Below, one piece after another: positions 10,224 to 19,227 of a stretch of DNA of 64,000 nt. Origin of the DNA: Treponema sp. OMZ 798 (GTDB lineage Bacteria > Spirochaetota > Spirochaetia > Treponematales > Treponemataceae); the NCBI RefSeq assembly GCF_024181385.1, contig NZ_CP051305.1:2666001-2730000 (forward strand), in the 5' to 3' direction. The position numbers were made by a program, and so were the translations under genes. The notes beneath the pieces were generated by a model. That model did no database searches. It saw only the letters and a program-made list of their open reading frames with translations, and was not told the origin of the DNA. Position 1 is the stretch's first letter. Every line of letters starts with the position of its first letter.

Positions 10224-10925
10224 ATGAGTACAGTACTTGAAACTGAGCATTTAAAAAAAACATATTTGGGAAAAAAGACTGCTCTTTATGATGTTAGTTT
10301 AAAAGTTGAAAGCGGAAGAATATACGGTCTTTTGGGGCCGAACGGTTCCGGCAAAACAACCTTTTTAAAGATAATTGCAGGCCTTATAAAACCTACAGCC
10401 GGCAATTTTAAGGTATGCGGAAAAGAATTCGGTATAGATACAAAAAAGATTGTAGCCTTTTTGCCGGATAAAAATGTTGTATATCCTTGGATGACCTCTG
10501 AAGATGCCGTCAATTTTTATGCCGACTTTTTTGAGGACTTTGACAAAAACAAGGCTATGGATATGCTGAAATTTATGAAGCTTGAACCCAAGCAGACGGT
10601 AAAAACAATGTCGAAGGGTATGATCGAAAAGCTTAACCTTAGCTTAACTTTTTCGAGGGCTTCAAAACTTTACATCTTGGATGAACCGCTGGGAGGCACA
10701 GATCCTGTAGCCAGAGAACAGATTATTAAAACCATAATCAAAACATGGACTGAAGAAAGCGCCATCCTAATAACTACTCATCTGGTATCGGATATAGAGC
10801 ATGTATTTAACGATATTGCCTTTTTAAAAGAAGGTGAAATCGTTTTGGAAGGGGATGCTGAGGATTTACGCAGCACACGCGGAAAGTCTATCTATCAAAT
10901 CTATCTTGATGTTTTTGGAGTATAA
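10224..10925 (+). CDS. ABC transporter ATP-binding protein (GntR-linked)
   Basis: 233 aa with Walker A GPNGSGKTT, Walker B LYILDEPLGGTDP and an H-loop ITTHL. The signature sequence is MSKGMIEKLNLSL instead of LSGGQ, a variant common in ABC-2 type exporters controlled by YtrA-like regulators. A TAGGAGG ribosome site precedes the ATG. It sits between the regulator and the permease, with 2 nt separating it from the latter. The substrate is not predictable; family members export peptides or antibiotics or act in cell-envelope stress. Confidence 0.9.
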   Translation: MSTVLETEHLKKTYLGKKTALYDVSLKVESGRIYGLLGPNGSGKTTFLKIIAGLIKPTAGNFKVCGKEFGIDTKKIVAFLPDKNVVYPWMTSEDAVNFYADFFEDFDKNKAMDMLKFMKLEPKQTVKTMSKGMIEKLNLSLTFSRASKLYILDEPLGGTDPVAREQIIKTIIKTWTEESAILITTHLVSDIEHVFNDIAFLKEGEIVLEGDAEDLRSTRGKSIYQIYLDVFGV

Positions 10926-10927
10926 AA

Positions 10928-11749
10928 ATGGGAAGAATTTTTAAATATGAAATAAGGCGAAGGCTGAATACTATTTTAATTTTAAGCGGAACTATGATAG
11001 TCTTATCGCTCGGCTCGATAGGCCTCTTGGGGATTTTTAAAACTCCTTTCGGAACAATGGGTACGACAGGCGGTCTTTGGCTCGGCTTAACCTTTTTTGC
11101 TCTTTTTTTTATACCCCTTGTAATGTTTTTTACATGCAGCAATGGACACATAGACGAACTTTTATATAAGGACACCAACTATCTCATGCTTACCATCCCT
11201 ATAAGGAGTGAAGCTATATTGGGAGGCCGAATCCTCGCGGGCTTTGTAGAATATTTAATATACACCCTTATAGCTGCCGTCTTTTTTATAGTGATAGGGG
11301 CTCAGCAAACTGTTCTTTATGCAGGAGCAGGACGAACAATTATGTCGGTTTTAGGGGATATATTTTATCAGATATTTGCACAGAATTTTCTCCCCTTTCT
11401 TTACGGAATTTTACTATTGGTTTCATCATTTTTACTTGTAGGAACGGCCTTTATGTTTGTTAAGGCTTTGACCCGCTCCTTTATAAGAAAAAAGATGACG
11501 GCTCAAATTATTGCAGTCATTCTTTTTGTTTTAATTTTTGAAAGAATTATAGCCCTAGGCACTTATTTGAGCACGGAGTGGGATCTTGTTCAGTACATAG
11601 ATCTAAGACTTGTATCTTCTCAATATCAGCCTTTTGGAAATATTCAGCCGATGCCTGTTCATTTGGTTACAGTCATTATGACCCTGCTTATTTCTGCCGG
11701 TTTTTTTGCGGCTACAAGTTGGCTGTTCAATAAAAAAGTTGAGTTGTAA
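10928..11749 (+). CDS. ABC-2 type transporter permease
   Basis: 273 aa with about six hydrophobic segments and no soluble domain. The start lies 2 nt after the ATPase stop, so the two should be translated together as an exporter. The short cytoplasmic N-terminus (GRIFKYEIRRRLNTILIL) is typical of ABC-2 permeases. Substrate unknown. Confidence 0.85.
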   Translation: MGRIFKYEIRRRLNTILILSGTMIVLSLGSIGLLGIFKTPFGTMGTTGGLWLGLTFFALFFIPLVMFFTCSNGHIDELLYKDTNYLMLTIPIRSEAILGGRILAGFVEYLIYTLIAAVFFIVIGAQQTVLYAGAGRTIMSVLGDIFYQIFAQNFLPFLYGILLLVSSFLLVGTAFMFVKALTRSFIRKKMTAQIIAVILFVLIFERIIALGTYLSTEWDLVQYIDLRLVSSQYQPFGNIQPMPVHLVTVIMTLLISAGFFAATSWLFNKKVEL

Positions 11750-11771
11750 AATTAATCGCTAAAGTCTTTAG

Positions 11772-11829
11772 GAGCGCAAAGAATTTAAGGGAACCTTTAT
11801 AAGGCATTATTTAATAAGTTTTTGCGCTC
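11772..11829. terminator. inverted repeat between convergent genes, possible terminator
   Basis: GAGCGCAAA at 11772-11780 pairs with TTTGCGCTC at 11821-11829, with smaller palindromes between. It lies in the 90-nt gap between the permease and the convergent Rpn-type gene. There is no long T run on the plus side, so intrinsic termination is uncertain. Confidence 0.4.
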
Positions 11830-11839
11830 TTGGTCAATT

Positions 11840-12694
11840 TTATAGGGCTTCTATTTCTTCAATAGAAAGTCCCGCTATTTTGCAAATATCGCTAATCGGA
11901 TAATTCTTATTTTTCATCAACTTTGCCGTTTCAAGAGCTTTTTGGTAAGAGCCTTTTTCTATACCCTCCTGATACCCTACATGTTTCCAAGAAGCTTTGT
12001 CATGTTCATATTTCATTCGGTTTTCATATAGCCATTTTTCTTTCGGGCTCATTTCCATTACTTCTATCGTTGAATTTGCCTTTCTCATCATAGCAGACTC
12101 TTGGGCTAACATGGTACGTACCTCCTCCTCATCGGTTTCGATAAATTTCAGCCAATTATAAAGTTTCTTTTTCTTTTTATCGGTTTCTTTATTTTCTTCT
12201 TGCTCTTTAACCTTGGCTAAGTTCAAAAAGTGGATTTCAAGCTCATCGGAAAGCTTATCGTTTATGTGCTTTTCAACTACATTATACTCACTGTGAATCA
12301 GATTGTTCAAATTAAAGCCTTCACCCACTATGTTTATTGTAATACATTTAGGCTGTTTTGTATACACTTCACCTGTTTTTAAGTTTTCCGTATACATTTT
12401 AGCCCAATAAAAGATAGTTCTTTGAGCAAACTCACTGTTCCACCTGTTTTGAATTTCGATATCGATAATGGTACTGTTTTTTAGGCGTAATTTTACATCT
12501 AAAACACCTGTTTTATCACTTATTGCATCTTTATGAAACTCTTTATCCAAGAGTTCTAAACCGGCGATGGTCTCAGGCGGAATGTCTAAAATGCACTCCA
12601 ATAAATCCTGTAGGATATCCTTGTTTTCGTCCGTTCCGAAGACTCTTTTAAATGCGTAGTCGTTGCGGAGGGTAATGTTAAAAAGTTTTTCCAC
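11840..12694 (-). CDS. Rpn-family PD-(D/E)XK nuclease (transposase-like), copy 1
   Basis: 284 aa from a GTG at 12694 behind a GAGAGG site. The N-terminus ITLRNDYAFKRVFGTDENKD and the nuclease core GVLDVKLRLKNSTIIDIEIQ (Asp, then Glu-x-Gln) are typical of the Rpn/YhgA-like family. In E. coli these proteins are DNA endonucleases that promote RecA-independent recombination. The C-terminus ends in a small helical module (ISDICKIAGLSIEEIEAL) that resembles a DNA-binding repeat. A paralogue lies 7.4 kb away and shares upstream DNA. Confidence 0.85.
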   Translation of the reverse strand: MEKLFNITLRNDYAFKRVFGTDENKDILQDLLECILDIPPETIAGLELLDKEFHKDAISDKTGVLDVKLRLKNSTIIDIEIQNRWNSEFAQRTIFYWAKMYTENLKTGEVYTKQPKCITINIVGEGFNLNNLIHSEYNVVEKHINDKLSDELEIHFLNLAKVKEQEENKETDKKKKKLYNWLKFIETDEEEVRTMLAQESAMMRKANSTIEVMEMSPKEKWLYENRMKYEHDKASWKHVGYQEGIEKGSYQKALETAKLMKNKNYPISDICKIAGLSIEEIEAL

Positions 12695-12736
12695 TTTTAC
12701 CTCTCATAAATTATTTGAAAGAAGAAAATTTTTTTT

Positions 12737-12761
12737 CCTTTCATAATTATTGTATGAAGAG
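12737..12761 (-). repeat. 25-nt sequence identical to the upstream of the second Rpn gene
   Basis: This 25-nt sequence upstream of Rpn copy 1 is identical to 20137-20161 upstream of copy 2. It contains the inverted repeat TTCATA / TATGAA around a 7-nt centre. On the minus strand it carries TACAAT, which could be a -10 element. It is either a conserved promoter/operator or the edge of a duplicated segment. Confidence 0.7.
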
Positions 12762-12827
12762 TTTGCAGTAAATAGTAAAATTTTAAAAAGAAAGTTTATA
12801 ATTTAATAAATATTTAGTAAGCAATAG

Positions 12828-12856
12828 TTGACTTTATTTGAAATCTATGCTTAAAT
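12828..12856 (+). promoter_or_regulatory. promoter directly abutting the DUF3793 start codon
   Basis: TTGACT (12828-12833), a 17-nt spacer, and TTAAAT (12851-12856). Only six nucleotides separate the -10 from the ATG at 12863, and no Shine-Dalgarno sequence is present, so transcription would start at or within the start codon (leaderless mRNA). Confidence 0.55.
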
Positions 12857-12862
12857 AGATTC

Positions 12863-13447
12863 ATGTTGAATATCGCTAACATCGAATATAATTTAGCTTA
12901 TTCCTGCGCTCCTTGCTTGGCGGGGTTAAAACCGTCAAATTTGATGTCCATTTCGGCAGAGGATTTTAAGCAATTCTTTTTGCTTGATAAGGACTTGCTT
13001 GAATCCAAGGGGTTTTACCTAAGGGTTTTGTGTGCCTGCGAAAAGGGTGTGCAAATTCTTTTATACAAAAAAAAGGCCTTAGAGGCTTTGATTAGGGATG
13101 AGAGGGTTCAAGCGGCTCTTCTAATGTTCGGCTATGAGCCGGGGATGAGTTTGGAGGATATGCTGAATCGTTTAGCTTTAAGAATGCACAGCTCGCAGGC
13201 AGACAGGGGTTGTAAAAGATGCCGGACATTTCCGCATGAGATAGGGCTTTTTTTAGGCTATCCCGTATACGATGTTTTGGAATATTACAGGCGAAGGGGA
13301 GAGGGGTGTATTTTTTCGGGTTATTGGAAGGTTTATTCCGATGCCGAAAAGGCTGCCGAAATCTTTGACCAGTATAATGAATGCAAAAAGCATTTTGCTT
13401 TGCAGATAGAAAAGGGCTTGAGGCTTTACGACTTGTTAAGCGCTTGA
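12863..13447 (+). CDS. DUF3793 family protein
   Basis: 194 aa, soluble. The family pattern is recognisable: an N-terminal CAPCLAGLKPSNLM with two Cys, a central LYKKKALEALI, and a C-terminal HEIGLFLGYPVYDVLEYYRR. DUF3793 proteins occur in anaerobes, very often directly next to a flavodoxin gene as here (36 nt away); the conserved Cys residues suggest redox or metal chemistry, but no activity is established to my knowledge. There is no ribosome site before the ATG (see the abutting promoter). Confidence 0.8.
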   Translation: MLNIANIEYNLAYSCAPCLAGLKPSNLMSISAEDFKQFFLLDKDLLESKGFYLRVLCACEKGVQILLYKKKALEALIRDERVQAALLMFGYEPGMSLEDMLNRLALRMHSSQADRGCKRCRTFPHEIGLFLGYPVYDVLEYYRRRGEGCIFSGYWKVYSDAEKAAEIFDQYNECKKHFALQIEKGLRLYDLLSA

Positions 13448-13482
13448 GCTTTGATTAATTTTTTAACCATTGGAGGTTTTTT

Positions 13483-13920
13483 ATGGCAAAAATTGCTGTT
13501 ATTTATTGGAGCGGAACAGGTAACACCCAGTCTATGGCAGAGTCCGTTATGGAAGGCTTAAAAGCGGGCGGAGCAGATGCTTCTTTATTTACCGTTTCGG
13601 AATTCGGATCGAAGAGCATTGATGATTACGATAAGATTGCTTTCGGATGCCCGGCAATGGGAGCCGAAGAGCTTGAACCGGATGAATTTGAACCCTTCTT
13701 TGCTTCAATTGAAGGAAACTTGTCCGGCAAAAAGATTGCCTTGTTCGGTTCATATGAATGGGCCGGAGACGGTGAAGGCGGAGAATGGATGAGAAACTGG
13801 GAAGCCAGATCTAAGGATAAGGGAGCCGACTTGTTTGAAGAAGGTTTGATTATCTATGATGCTCCCACCGCTGCAGGAAAAGACAAGTGTAAGGAATTCG
13901 GCGAGAGATTTTCAAAATAA
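13483..13920 (+). CDS. flavodoxin
   Basis: 145 aa, normal for a short-chain flavodoxin. The phosphate-binding loop [11 protein letters not shown] follows strand 1 (MAKIAVIY), and the FMN-flanking loops [13 protein letters not shown] and [15 protein letters not shown] are in the usual positions. It is a cytoplasmic one- or two-electron carrier that binds FMN. A GGAGG site precedes the ATG. It is probably co-transcribed with the DUF3793 gene and ends at a strong hairpin. Confidence 0.93.
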   Translation: MAKIAVIYWSGTGNTQSMAESVMEGLKAGGADASLFTVSEFGSKSIDDYDKIAFGCPAMGAEELEPDEFEPFFASIEGNLSGKKIALFGSYEWAGDGEGGEWMRNWEARSKDKGADLFEEGLIIYDAPTAAGKDKCKEFGERFSK

Positions 13921-13967
13921 ATCCTGATTGTTTTTCTAATTAAAAAGAGCTTAAAACTGCTTTTTTA

Positions 13968-14016
13968 GGGCTTAAGAAGCGGCAGCCTAAGCCGCCGTTC
14001 TTTAAGCCTTTTTTAT
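13968..14016 (+). terminator. rho-independent terminator after flavodoxin
   Basis: A long imperfect hairpin (GGCTTAAGAAGCGGC pairing with GCCGCCGTTCTTTAAGCC) is followed by TTTTTTATTTT. It lies between convergent genes, and the T run overlaps the end of the large secreted-protein gene. Confidence 0.8.
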
Positions 14017-17000
14017 TTTATGACAAGGATTTTTCGTACTTCGTCTATTTCGGGACCTGCCACTCTTACAAAATACATACCGCTTGCGACCGCATTGCCT
14101 CCGTTGTTTCGGCCGTCCCATGTAACAAAATGGTCTCCGGCATTTTTATGGGATCGGGTAAGGGTCCGCACAATATTTCCGTCCAATGTCATAATCTGAA
14201 TGGTGAGCATTCCCGATTTTTTTAGATGGGCACCTATTGTTGCTTCCTGACCTTTGTTGGGATTTATAACATTGTCAAAAATTGAAACCCCTCCCTTTTG
14301 CTTTTGTACTCCCACAATTTTAAAGTTCCAGACATCAAAAGAAAGAATATTGTTTGCGTCTTTTAAGCGAGTGCAAGGAAGCCATCCATCGTAGACATAC
14401 ATAAACTGACCGATCTTATCTTTTACTAAGTAGTTGTCGGTTGAAGGGATAATGAAGTTTATTTGATTTCCGCTTCCTCCGGGGATAGGCGAATATTCAT
14501 TTGCACCAGATTGGGAGCTTGCATAGTTTTGTGCAGCCGGCGGCGGAGTAATAGTATTGGGGTACCAAAACCCTCCCGTATTGTTTTTTGAAATAAAATA
14601 CAGTTTGACATTATCTGAAGCCGCTTTTTTTATTGTAGGTATAGTAACATCCAGTGTAGTTAACCCCGGGTCATTCGTTGCTGCTCCAAAATCGTAAAGA
14701 ACAATGGAGTTAAATGCTTTTAACGGGTCTACAATGTTAATTCCTATGTCGGAAATGTATTGCTTGTGCGGAATATTTGTACCAAAATAATTTAAATTTA
14801 TCTGATAAGAGGGAGTAAGAATATGTTCTGCCGAGATAGCATTATTAAGCGGAATTTTCCATACCCCCGATCCCTCAGACGATGCATTATGTAAATCTGA
14901 TGTATAAGGAGGAGGTGGTGGAGAAGGAGGGCCGTTTGTGATTGTTAAACTACCGGCGTCTAAAGCTTTAAATTCTTCGAGAGATAACTCTGTGTTGTTA
15001 AATAAGAGATAGATATAAGGTTCACCTGGTTTTGCAAAGGAATTGACTATATTCAAGCCTGTTTTAAAAAAGACCCAACCGTTTTTACTTTTTTCTGCGC
15101 CGAAATTATCTTTACTATCTTTTACGACATAGTATTTGCCGTTCGGCTGAATTTTTACTTTTTCGGTATAAATTTTTAAGTAGTTTCCTTTTGCATTACC
15201 TCCAGTTAAACCATGGTTGTTGGTAAGATGAATTTGTGCATTATTATAACCATCTATCGTTAATAGATTACCGATTGCACCGGAGAGGGTTAAATAGTTT
15301 GCAACGCTGATTTTATTTTCAATAGTAAGAGTTTTTCCGCCGGCACCGGTACATTCCAACTTGTGGAATTTTGTATTAGGGGCATCAGAAGTTCCTGAGA
15401 TTTTGACCTCATTCGCCTTATGGTTTAAAGTGACCGTTTTGCTTTTTGCTGCGGCATCTAATACTCCTTGATTATTCAGACCGACGGTAATCGTTATATC
15501 CGATTCAAGCTGTAAACTCGAGCTCGAATTTATTTGTAAATTTTGTATACTGCCGCCTTCTATATTGTTGTTGTTTTTGCCTGAAAGTTTTTGAGTTCCG
15601 CTTCCGTTAAAGATAATTAAGCCCCGATCTGCTGCGGTAGAGGATGCATTCAATTTTTTTGCCGTAAGATCTCCTCCCACGGTTATAATTCCCCCCGTAA
15701 AGGCTAATTCGTTTGCGATATCGATATTGCCGGTTGCGGTAATCCCGCCCCAAGAAGTCCAATTATTTCCGCTTGAAGTTATATTTCTACCTTCAATGTC
15801 AGAGTTTCCCGAATTCCAAACCCCTGTAACTTTAATATCTGTTCCGGCTTTTATAGTTCCGTCTGTAGATGTCCACTTATTTGCTTCTATATCTGTTCCG
15901 GCTGTAACAGTTCTGGTGTTTATATCGGGATTCCATGTCCAGTCTCCTCTTACCTCAATTTTACCGCTTGTTGCGGTAATATCGCCTCTAAAGCTCCAAT
16001 TGCCTCCACTTACGGTAATTTCGTTTGCGGCTTTAGCAAAGCCGCTTGTAGACGACCAATTTCCGGTTGCGGTAATGCTTCCCGTTGAAGTATTATTACC
16101 TGAAGAGTTCCATGTGGCGGCAGTAACAGTAATGTTTCCTGCTTTAATATGGCTGCTGGTGGTTATTGTCGCACTTGTGCTAGTAAGAAAAGTAATATCA
16201 TTTGTACCGGCTTTTATTTCTCCTCTGTAAGTTTGAGCTCCGTTTGATGTTGATGTATCGATGGTTATTGATTTTTCAATAGTTAATGTTTCGTTGACTT
16301 TAAGAAAGGCTGCTTTTATTGTATCGGGTACACCTGATTCAAAGGTTAAATTTTGATAAGGGCCTTTATCAATTTCTGCATTTGCAGCGGTTACATTTTG
16401 ATAAACTATAGTGGAACCGGCTATATGGTTAAAGTCAGGGCGAACGCCTCCACCGGGCTGATTAAGCCAGGTTTTTTGTGCATCTGTTCCATGCAGATAA
16501 ACTGTACCATGATTATTTAAGCCCGTTGTTATCGGCATAGGCGGTAAGCCCGCTATACCGGCTGTAATCATATACTCATTTAAATATAATTTTGCATTTG
16601 CTTCAACCTTAACTTGTTTAGCTTGAACATCAGTTGTTAATTGAGGATAATTAGTACACCCTTGCGGTATTATAACATTTGTTGTTGGTGTCGGAGCGGC
16701 TGCCGGTGCCCAATTTGCGGATATACTCCAATCATTGCCATTCTTTCCTGTCCAAGTTAGTGCGGCAGGTGAACTAAAGACCCAGTTTTCGGGTTTGCCC
16801 TGAGCGAGTTCTTGTCCTGTTCCCTCAGGTCTACTGAATGTTGTTGTATATTTATATGTTGACGAATTTACGGATCCAATTGGAATATTTGTTTTGACCT
16901 TAAGCCATTTACCTCCGGATTTATTGTTATTAATACAAATAGCAGAATTAGGGGTTGCCGCGCTGCCCTCACCTTCAATTGTGAGCAATTGATTGTCAGC

Positions 17001-19085
17001 GGTGCCGGACCCTTGCAAGATTAAGTTCCCGTTTACGGAAACTTTTCCGTTTACCGTAAGCGTTTTTCCGCCGCCGCCTGTAAGGCTTAAATTATTGAAT
17101 GTCGTATTACCCGCATTGCCGGTACCCGTAATCGTTACGGTTCCGCCCGGCGGAGGGGCAAGGGTGACCGTATGAGTTCCGGCGTTAAAGGTTCCCTTAT
17201 TGGTAAAATTCTCTGCAATAGTTATAGACGAGCTGAGGCTGACATTTGCATCAATTCCCTGTCCCGAGTTTTTGTCTATTATAAGATTTTGTATGTTGTG
17301 TCCTACCGGATTTGTAAATACAAGCGTCTGCAAAGTTCCGTTACCGTTAAAGGTAAGAGCTCCCGATGTTTGATTAAATTGGGCGGCAGTCAGGCTTCCT
17401 TTAAGCGTTACATCTCCCGCAGTCCACGTATTTGAGTGTGTTGCATTATCGGCAGTGATGCTTCCATGCGCCACAACGAATGCATTAGAAGTCCAGTTTC
17501 TTTTCACGGTAATATTGTGAGCTCTAATTGTTCCTCCTGAAGAAGTCCATGCGCCCGTGCCTGCGTTTACAGTGATATCTCTTGCTTGAATGGCTCCCGT
17601 AGAAGTCCATGCGCCCGTGCCCGTATTTAGGGTGATATCTCCGTTAGCCGGAGCTATAGTAATATCTTTTTTTGTCTGTATTGTACCGCTTCCGTCAAAA
17701 GTAATAGAACTTCCATTAGTGTTTATATATTCTTCAAATATAATTCCTGAGGGTGAATTGGAAGTAAAAGTTGTTGGTTTGTATAAAAGCACAGAGTTTT
17801 TATAATGCTGCGAATCGGCTGTAACGGTAAAGTTTGCTCCTACATTGTCGGCAACGGTAAAATATCCATTGACTACCAAATTTTCCGTAGTAATACTTGT
17901 TTTTCCGCCGCTTACTTTTAGATTTTTATAGGGGCCTTCCCAAATGTCCGATGTTGCAGGTGAGGCACCGTAATATTCTATTGTAGAGCCGGAGCCGTGG
18001 GTTATATTATTATTATTGGGGCCGGAATTATTAATTTCAAGCCAGTCTTTTTGCCCGGGACTGCCCGGATTTCCTGTTGCTGTTCCGGTCATTTTGAGCG
18101 TACCGTTGTTCGTAATATGAGTTGTTACCGCACTGCCGGTTCCGCTATCCCGAATAATTTCTGCACCCAAATCAAGTGTTGCACCTGCCCCTACCGTAAC
18201 GGAAGAAGCTTGCGCTGCGGGGTTGAATGGGGAGGTTGGATTCAGTTTGGGATATGTAGCTCCGGAGCCGCCTGCGGGAATTATTACAGGCCAATCGGCT
18301 GCCGGAACCGCTGCGGGAGTCCAGTTGTCTCGAGTATTCCAATCCGTACTTGCTGCATCGGTTTTCCATGTAGAGGACATCTGTTCCCAGTTTGATGGTT
18401 TGGGATGGTCTAAATAGCTTTTTGCAACATAATATTTTTTTCCGCCTTCTATAGGAATACCTGATTTTACGTTAAGGTAATAACCTTTTTTTGTGCTCGG
18501 GTCGGGAATTTGATCCGATGTAAGCGTTATACCGGAGGAAGTTCCAGTGGTACCTTTGACTGTTAGATTATTTGCATCTGTACCGCTTATATCAAGATTG
18601 TCTACCGTAATTTTTCCGTTTATTGTAAGCGTTTTTCCGCCTGCGTTTGTAAGTTTTAGCATGTGAAACTTTGTTTTGCTTGCATCGCTGGTACCCTTAA
18701 TTGTTATATCTACGGATGAATTAAGCTCTACCGTGGTACCGATATTTGCTATAAAGCTTCCGCCATTATTCGTAAAATCATCGCGGAGGGTTAGATATCC
18801 GGAACCAGATATGGAAATAGAACCGGAGTTAATTGTAAGTGAGTTTATTGCTATAGGGGTAATAATTATGGGAGAATTTGTACTATAGATTATAGTTACA
18901 TTATCGTTATTAGAAGGATAGCCCGGATGACCGGAAGGAAGAGTCCCTGTATAGGTCCAATTAGTGCTTAAATTCCATGTAGAAATTGTCGCATTTGGGT
19001 TCCACGTGAAATCTACTGCAAATCCCGCCGTTATCACAAAAAGAGTATATATCAACATAAATAGAGTTTTTCGTATTTTTTTCAT
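14013..19085 (-). CDS. very large repetitive secreted protein with FlgD-type Ig C-terminus
   Basis: 1690 aa from ATG 19085, where a signal peptide starts (MKKIRKTLFMLIYTLFVITA, predicted cut after GFA). An ATG five codons upstream overlaps a TATAAT and is less likely. The body is Gly/Thr/Ser/Asn-rich, with three large modules each containing a W..NW block (DWNTRDNWTPAA) and a GGKTLTINGKITV block. Between them are about 20-residue beta-strand repeats (GAWTS.GAIQARDITVNA) as in beta-helical adhesins. Two 60-nt units at 17521-17640 are near-identical. The last ~85 residues (GDHFVTWDGRNNGGNAVASG then MYFVRV) form a FlgD-Ig/CTD-like domain seen at the end of many secreted spirochete and Bacteroidetes proteins. 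Probably a surface or secreted structural protein; target unknown. Confidence 0.8.
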   Translation of the reverse strand: MKKIRKTLFMLIYTLFVITAGFAVDFTWNPNATISTWNLSTNWTYTGTLPSGHPGYPSNNDNVTIIYSTNSPIIITPIAINSLTINSGSISISGSGYLTLRDDFTNNGGSFIANIGTTVELNSSVDITIKGTSDASKTKFHMLKLTNAGGKTLTINGKITVDNLDISGTDANNLTVKGTTGTSSGITLTSDQIPDPSTKKGYYLNVKSGIPIEGGKKYYVAKSYLDHPKPSNWEQMSSTWKTDAASTDWNTRDNWTPAAVPAADWPVIIPAGGSGATYPKLNPTSPFNPAAQASSVTVGAGATLDLGAEIIRDSGTGSAVTTHITNNGTLKMTGTATGNPGSPGQKDWLEINNSGPNNNNITHGSGSTIEYYGASPATSDIWEGPYKNLKVSGGKTSITTENLVVNGYFTVADNVGANFTVTADSQHYKNSVLLYKPTTFTSNSPSGIIFEEYINTNGSSITFDGSGTIQTKKDITIAPANGDITLNTGTGAWTSTGAIQARDITVNAGTGAWTSSGGTIRAHNITVKRNWTSNAFVVAHGSITADNATHSNTWTAGDVTLKGSLTAAQFNQTSGALTFNGNGTLQTLVFTNPVGHNIQNLIIDKNSGQGIDANVSLSSSITIAENFTNKGTFNAGTHTVTLAPPPGGTVTITGTGNAGNTTFNNLSLTGGGGKTLTVNGKVSVNGNLILQGSGTADNQLLTIEGEGSAATPNSAICINNNKSGGKWLKVKTNIPIGSVNSSTYKYTTTFSRPEGTGQELAQGKPENWVFSSPAALTWTGKNGNDWSISANWAPAAAPTPTTNVIIPQGCTNYPQLTTDVQAKQVKVEANAKLYLNEYMITAGIAGLPPMPITTGLNNHGTVYLHGTDAQKTWLNQPGGGVRPDFNHIAGSTIVYQNVTAANAEIDKGPYQNLTFESGVPDTIKAAFLKVNETLTIEKSITIDTSTSNGAQTYRGEIKAGTNDITFLTSTSATITTSSHIKAGNITVTAATWNSSGNNTSTGSITATGNWSSTSGFAKAANEITVSGGNWSFRGDITATSGKIEVRGDWTWNPDINTRTVTAGTDIEANKWTSTDGTIKAGTDIKVTGVWNSGNSDIEGRNITSSGNNWTSWGGITATGNIDIANELAFTGGIITVGGDLTAKKLNASSTAADRGLIIFNGSGTQKLSGKNNNNIEGGSIQNLQINSSSSLQLESDITITVGLNNQGVLDAAAKSKTVTLNHKANEVKISGTSDAPNTKFHKLECTGAGGKTLTIENKISVANYLTLSGAIGNLLTIDGYNNAQIHLTNNHGLTGGNAKGNYLKIYTEKVKIQPNGKYYVVKDSKDNFGAEKSKNGWVFFKTGLNIVNSFAKPGEPYIYLLFNNTELSLEEFKALDAGSLTITNGPPSPPPPPYTSDLHNASSEGSGVWKIPLNNAISAEHILTPSYQINLNYFGTNIPHKQYISDIGINIVDPLKAFNSIVLYDFGAATNDPGLTTLDVTIPTIKKAASDNVKLYFISKNNTGGFWYPNTITPPPAAQNYASSQSGANEYSPIPGGSGNQINFIIPSTDNYLVKDKIGQFMYVYDGWLPCTRLKDANNILSFDVWNFKIVGVQKQKGGVSIFDNVINPNKGQEATIGAHLKKSGMLTIQIMTLDGNIVRTLTRSHKNAGDHFVTWDGRNNGGNAVASGMYFVRVAGPEIDEVRKILVIK

Positions 19086-19227
19086 ACTATAATTATACAT
19101 CTTTTTTTGTGAAAAATCCAGTCTAAGCTGTGGGGAAATTCAATGGGTAATTGGTAATGGATAATGCGTGGTTTGAATTAAGCAATCACACATTTTTTTG
19201 GACAAGGACTTTGTACTTCGCCCTTTG

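Noticed and set aside
17521-17640. Possible CRISPR or VNTR array
   Set aside because: Only two 60-nt units, inside a coding sequence and with no spacers; a protein repeat explains it.
15727-18888. Long plus-strand ORFs opposite the 1690-aa gene (for example 15727-16230)
   Set aside because: They mirror the Gly/Thr-rich repeats of the minus gene, have no ribosome sites and are hydrophobic only because of the complementary codon pattern.
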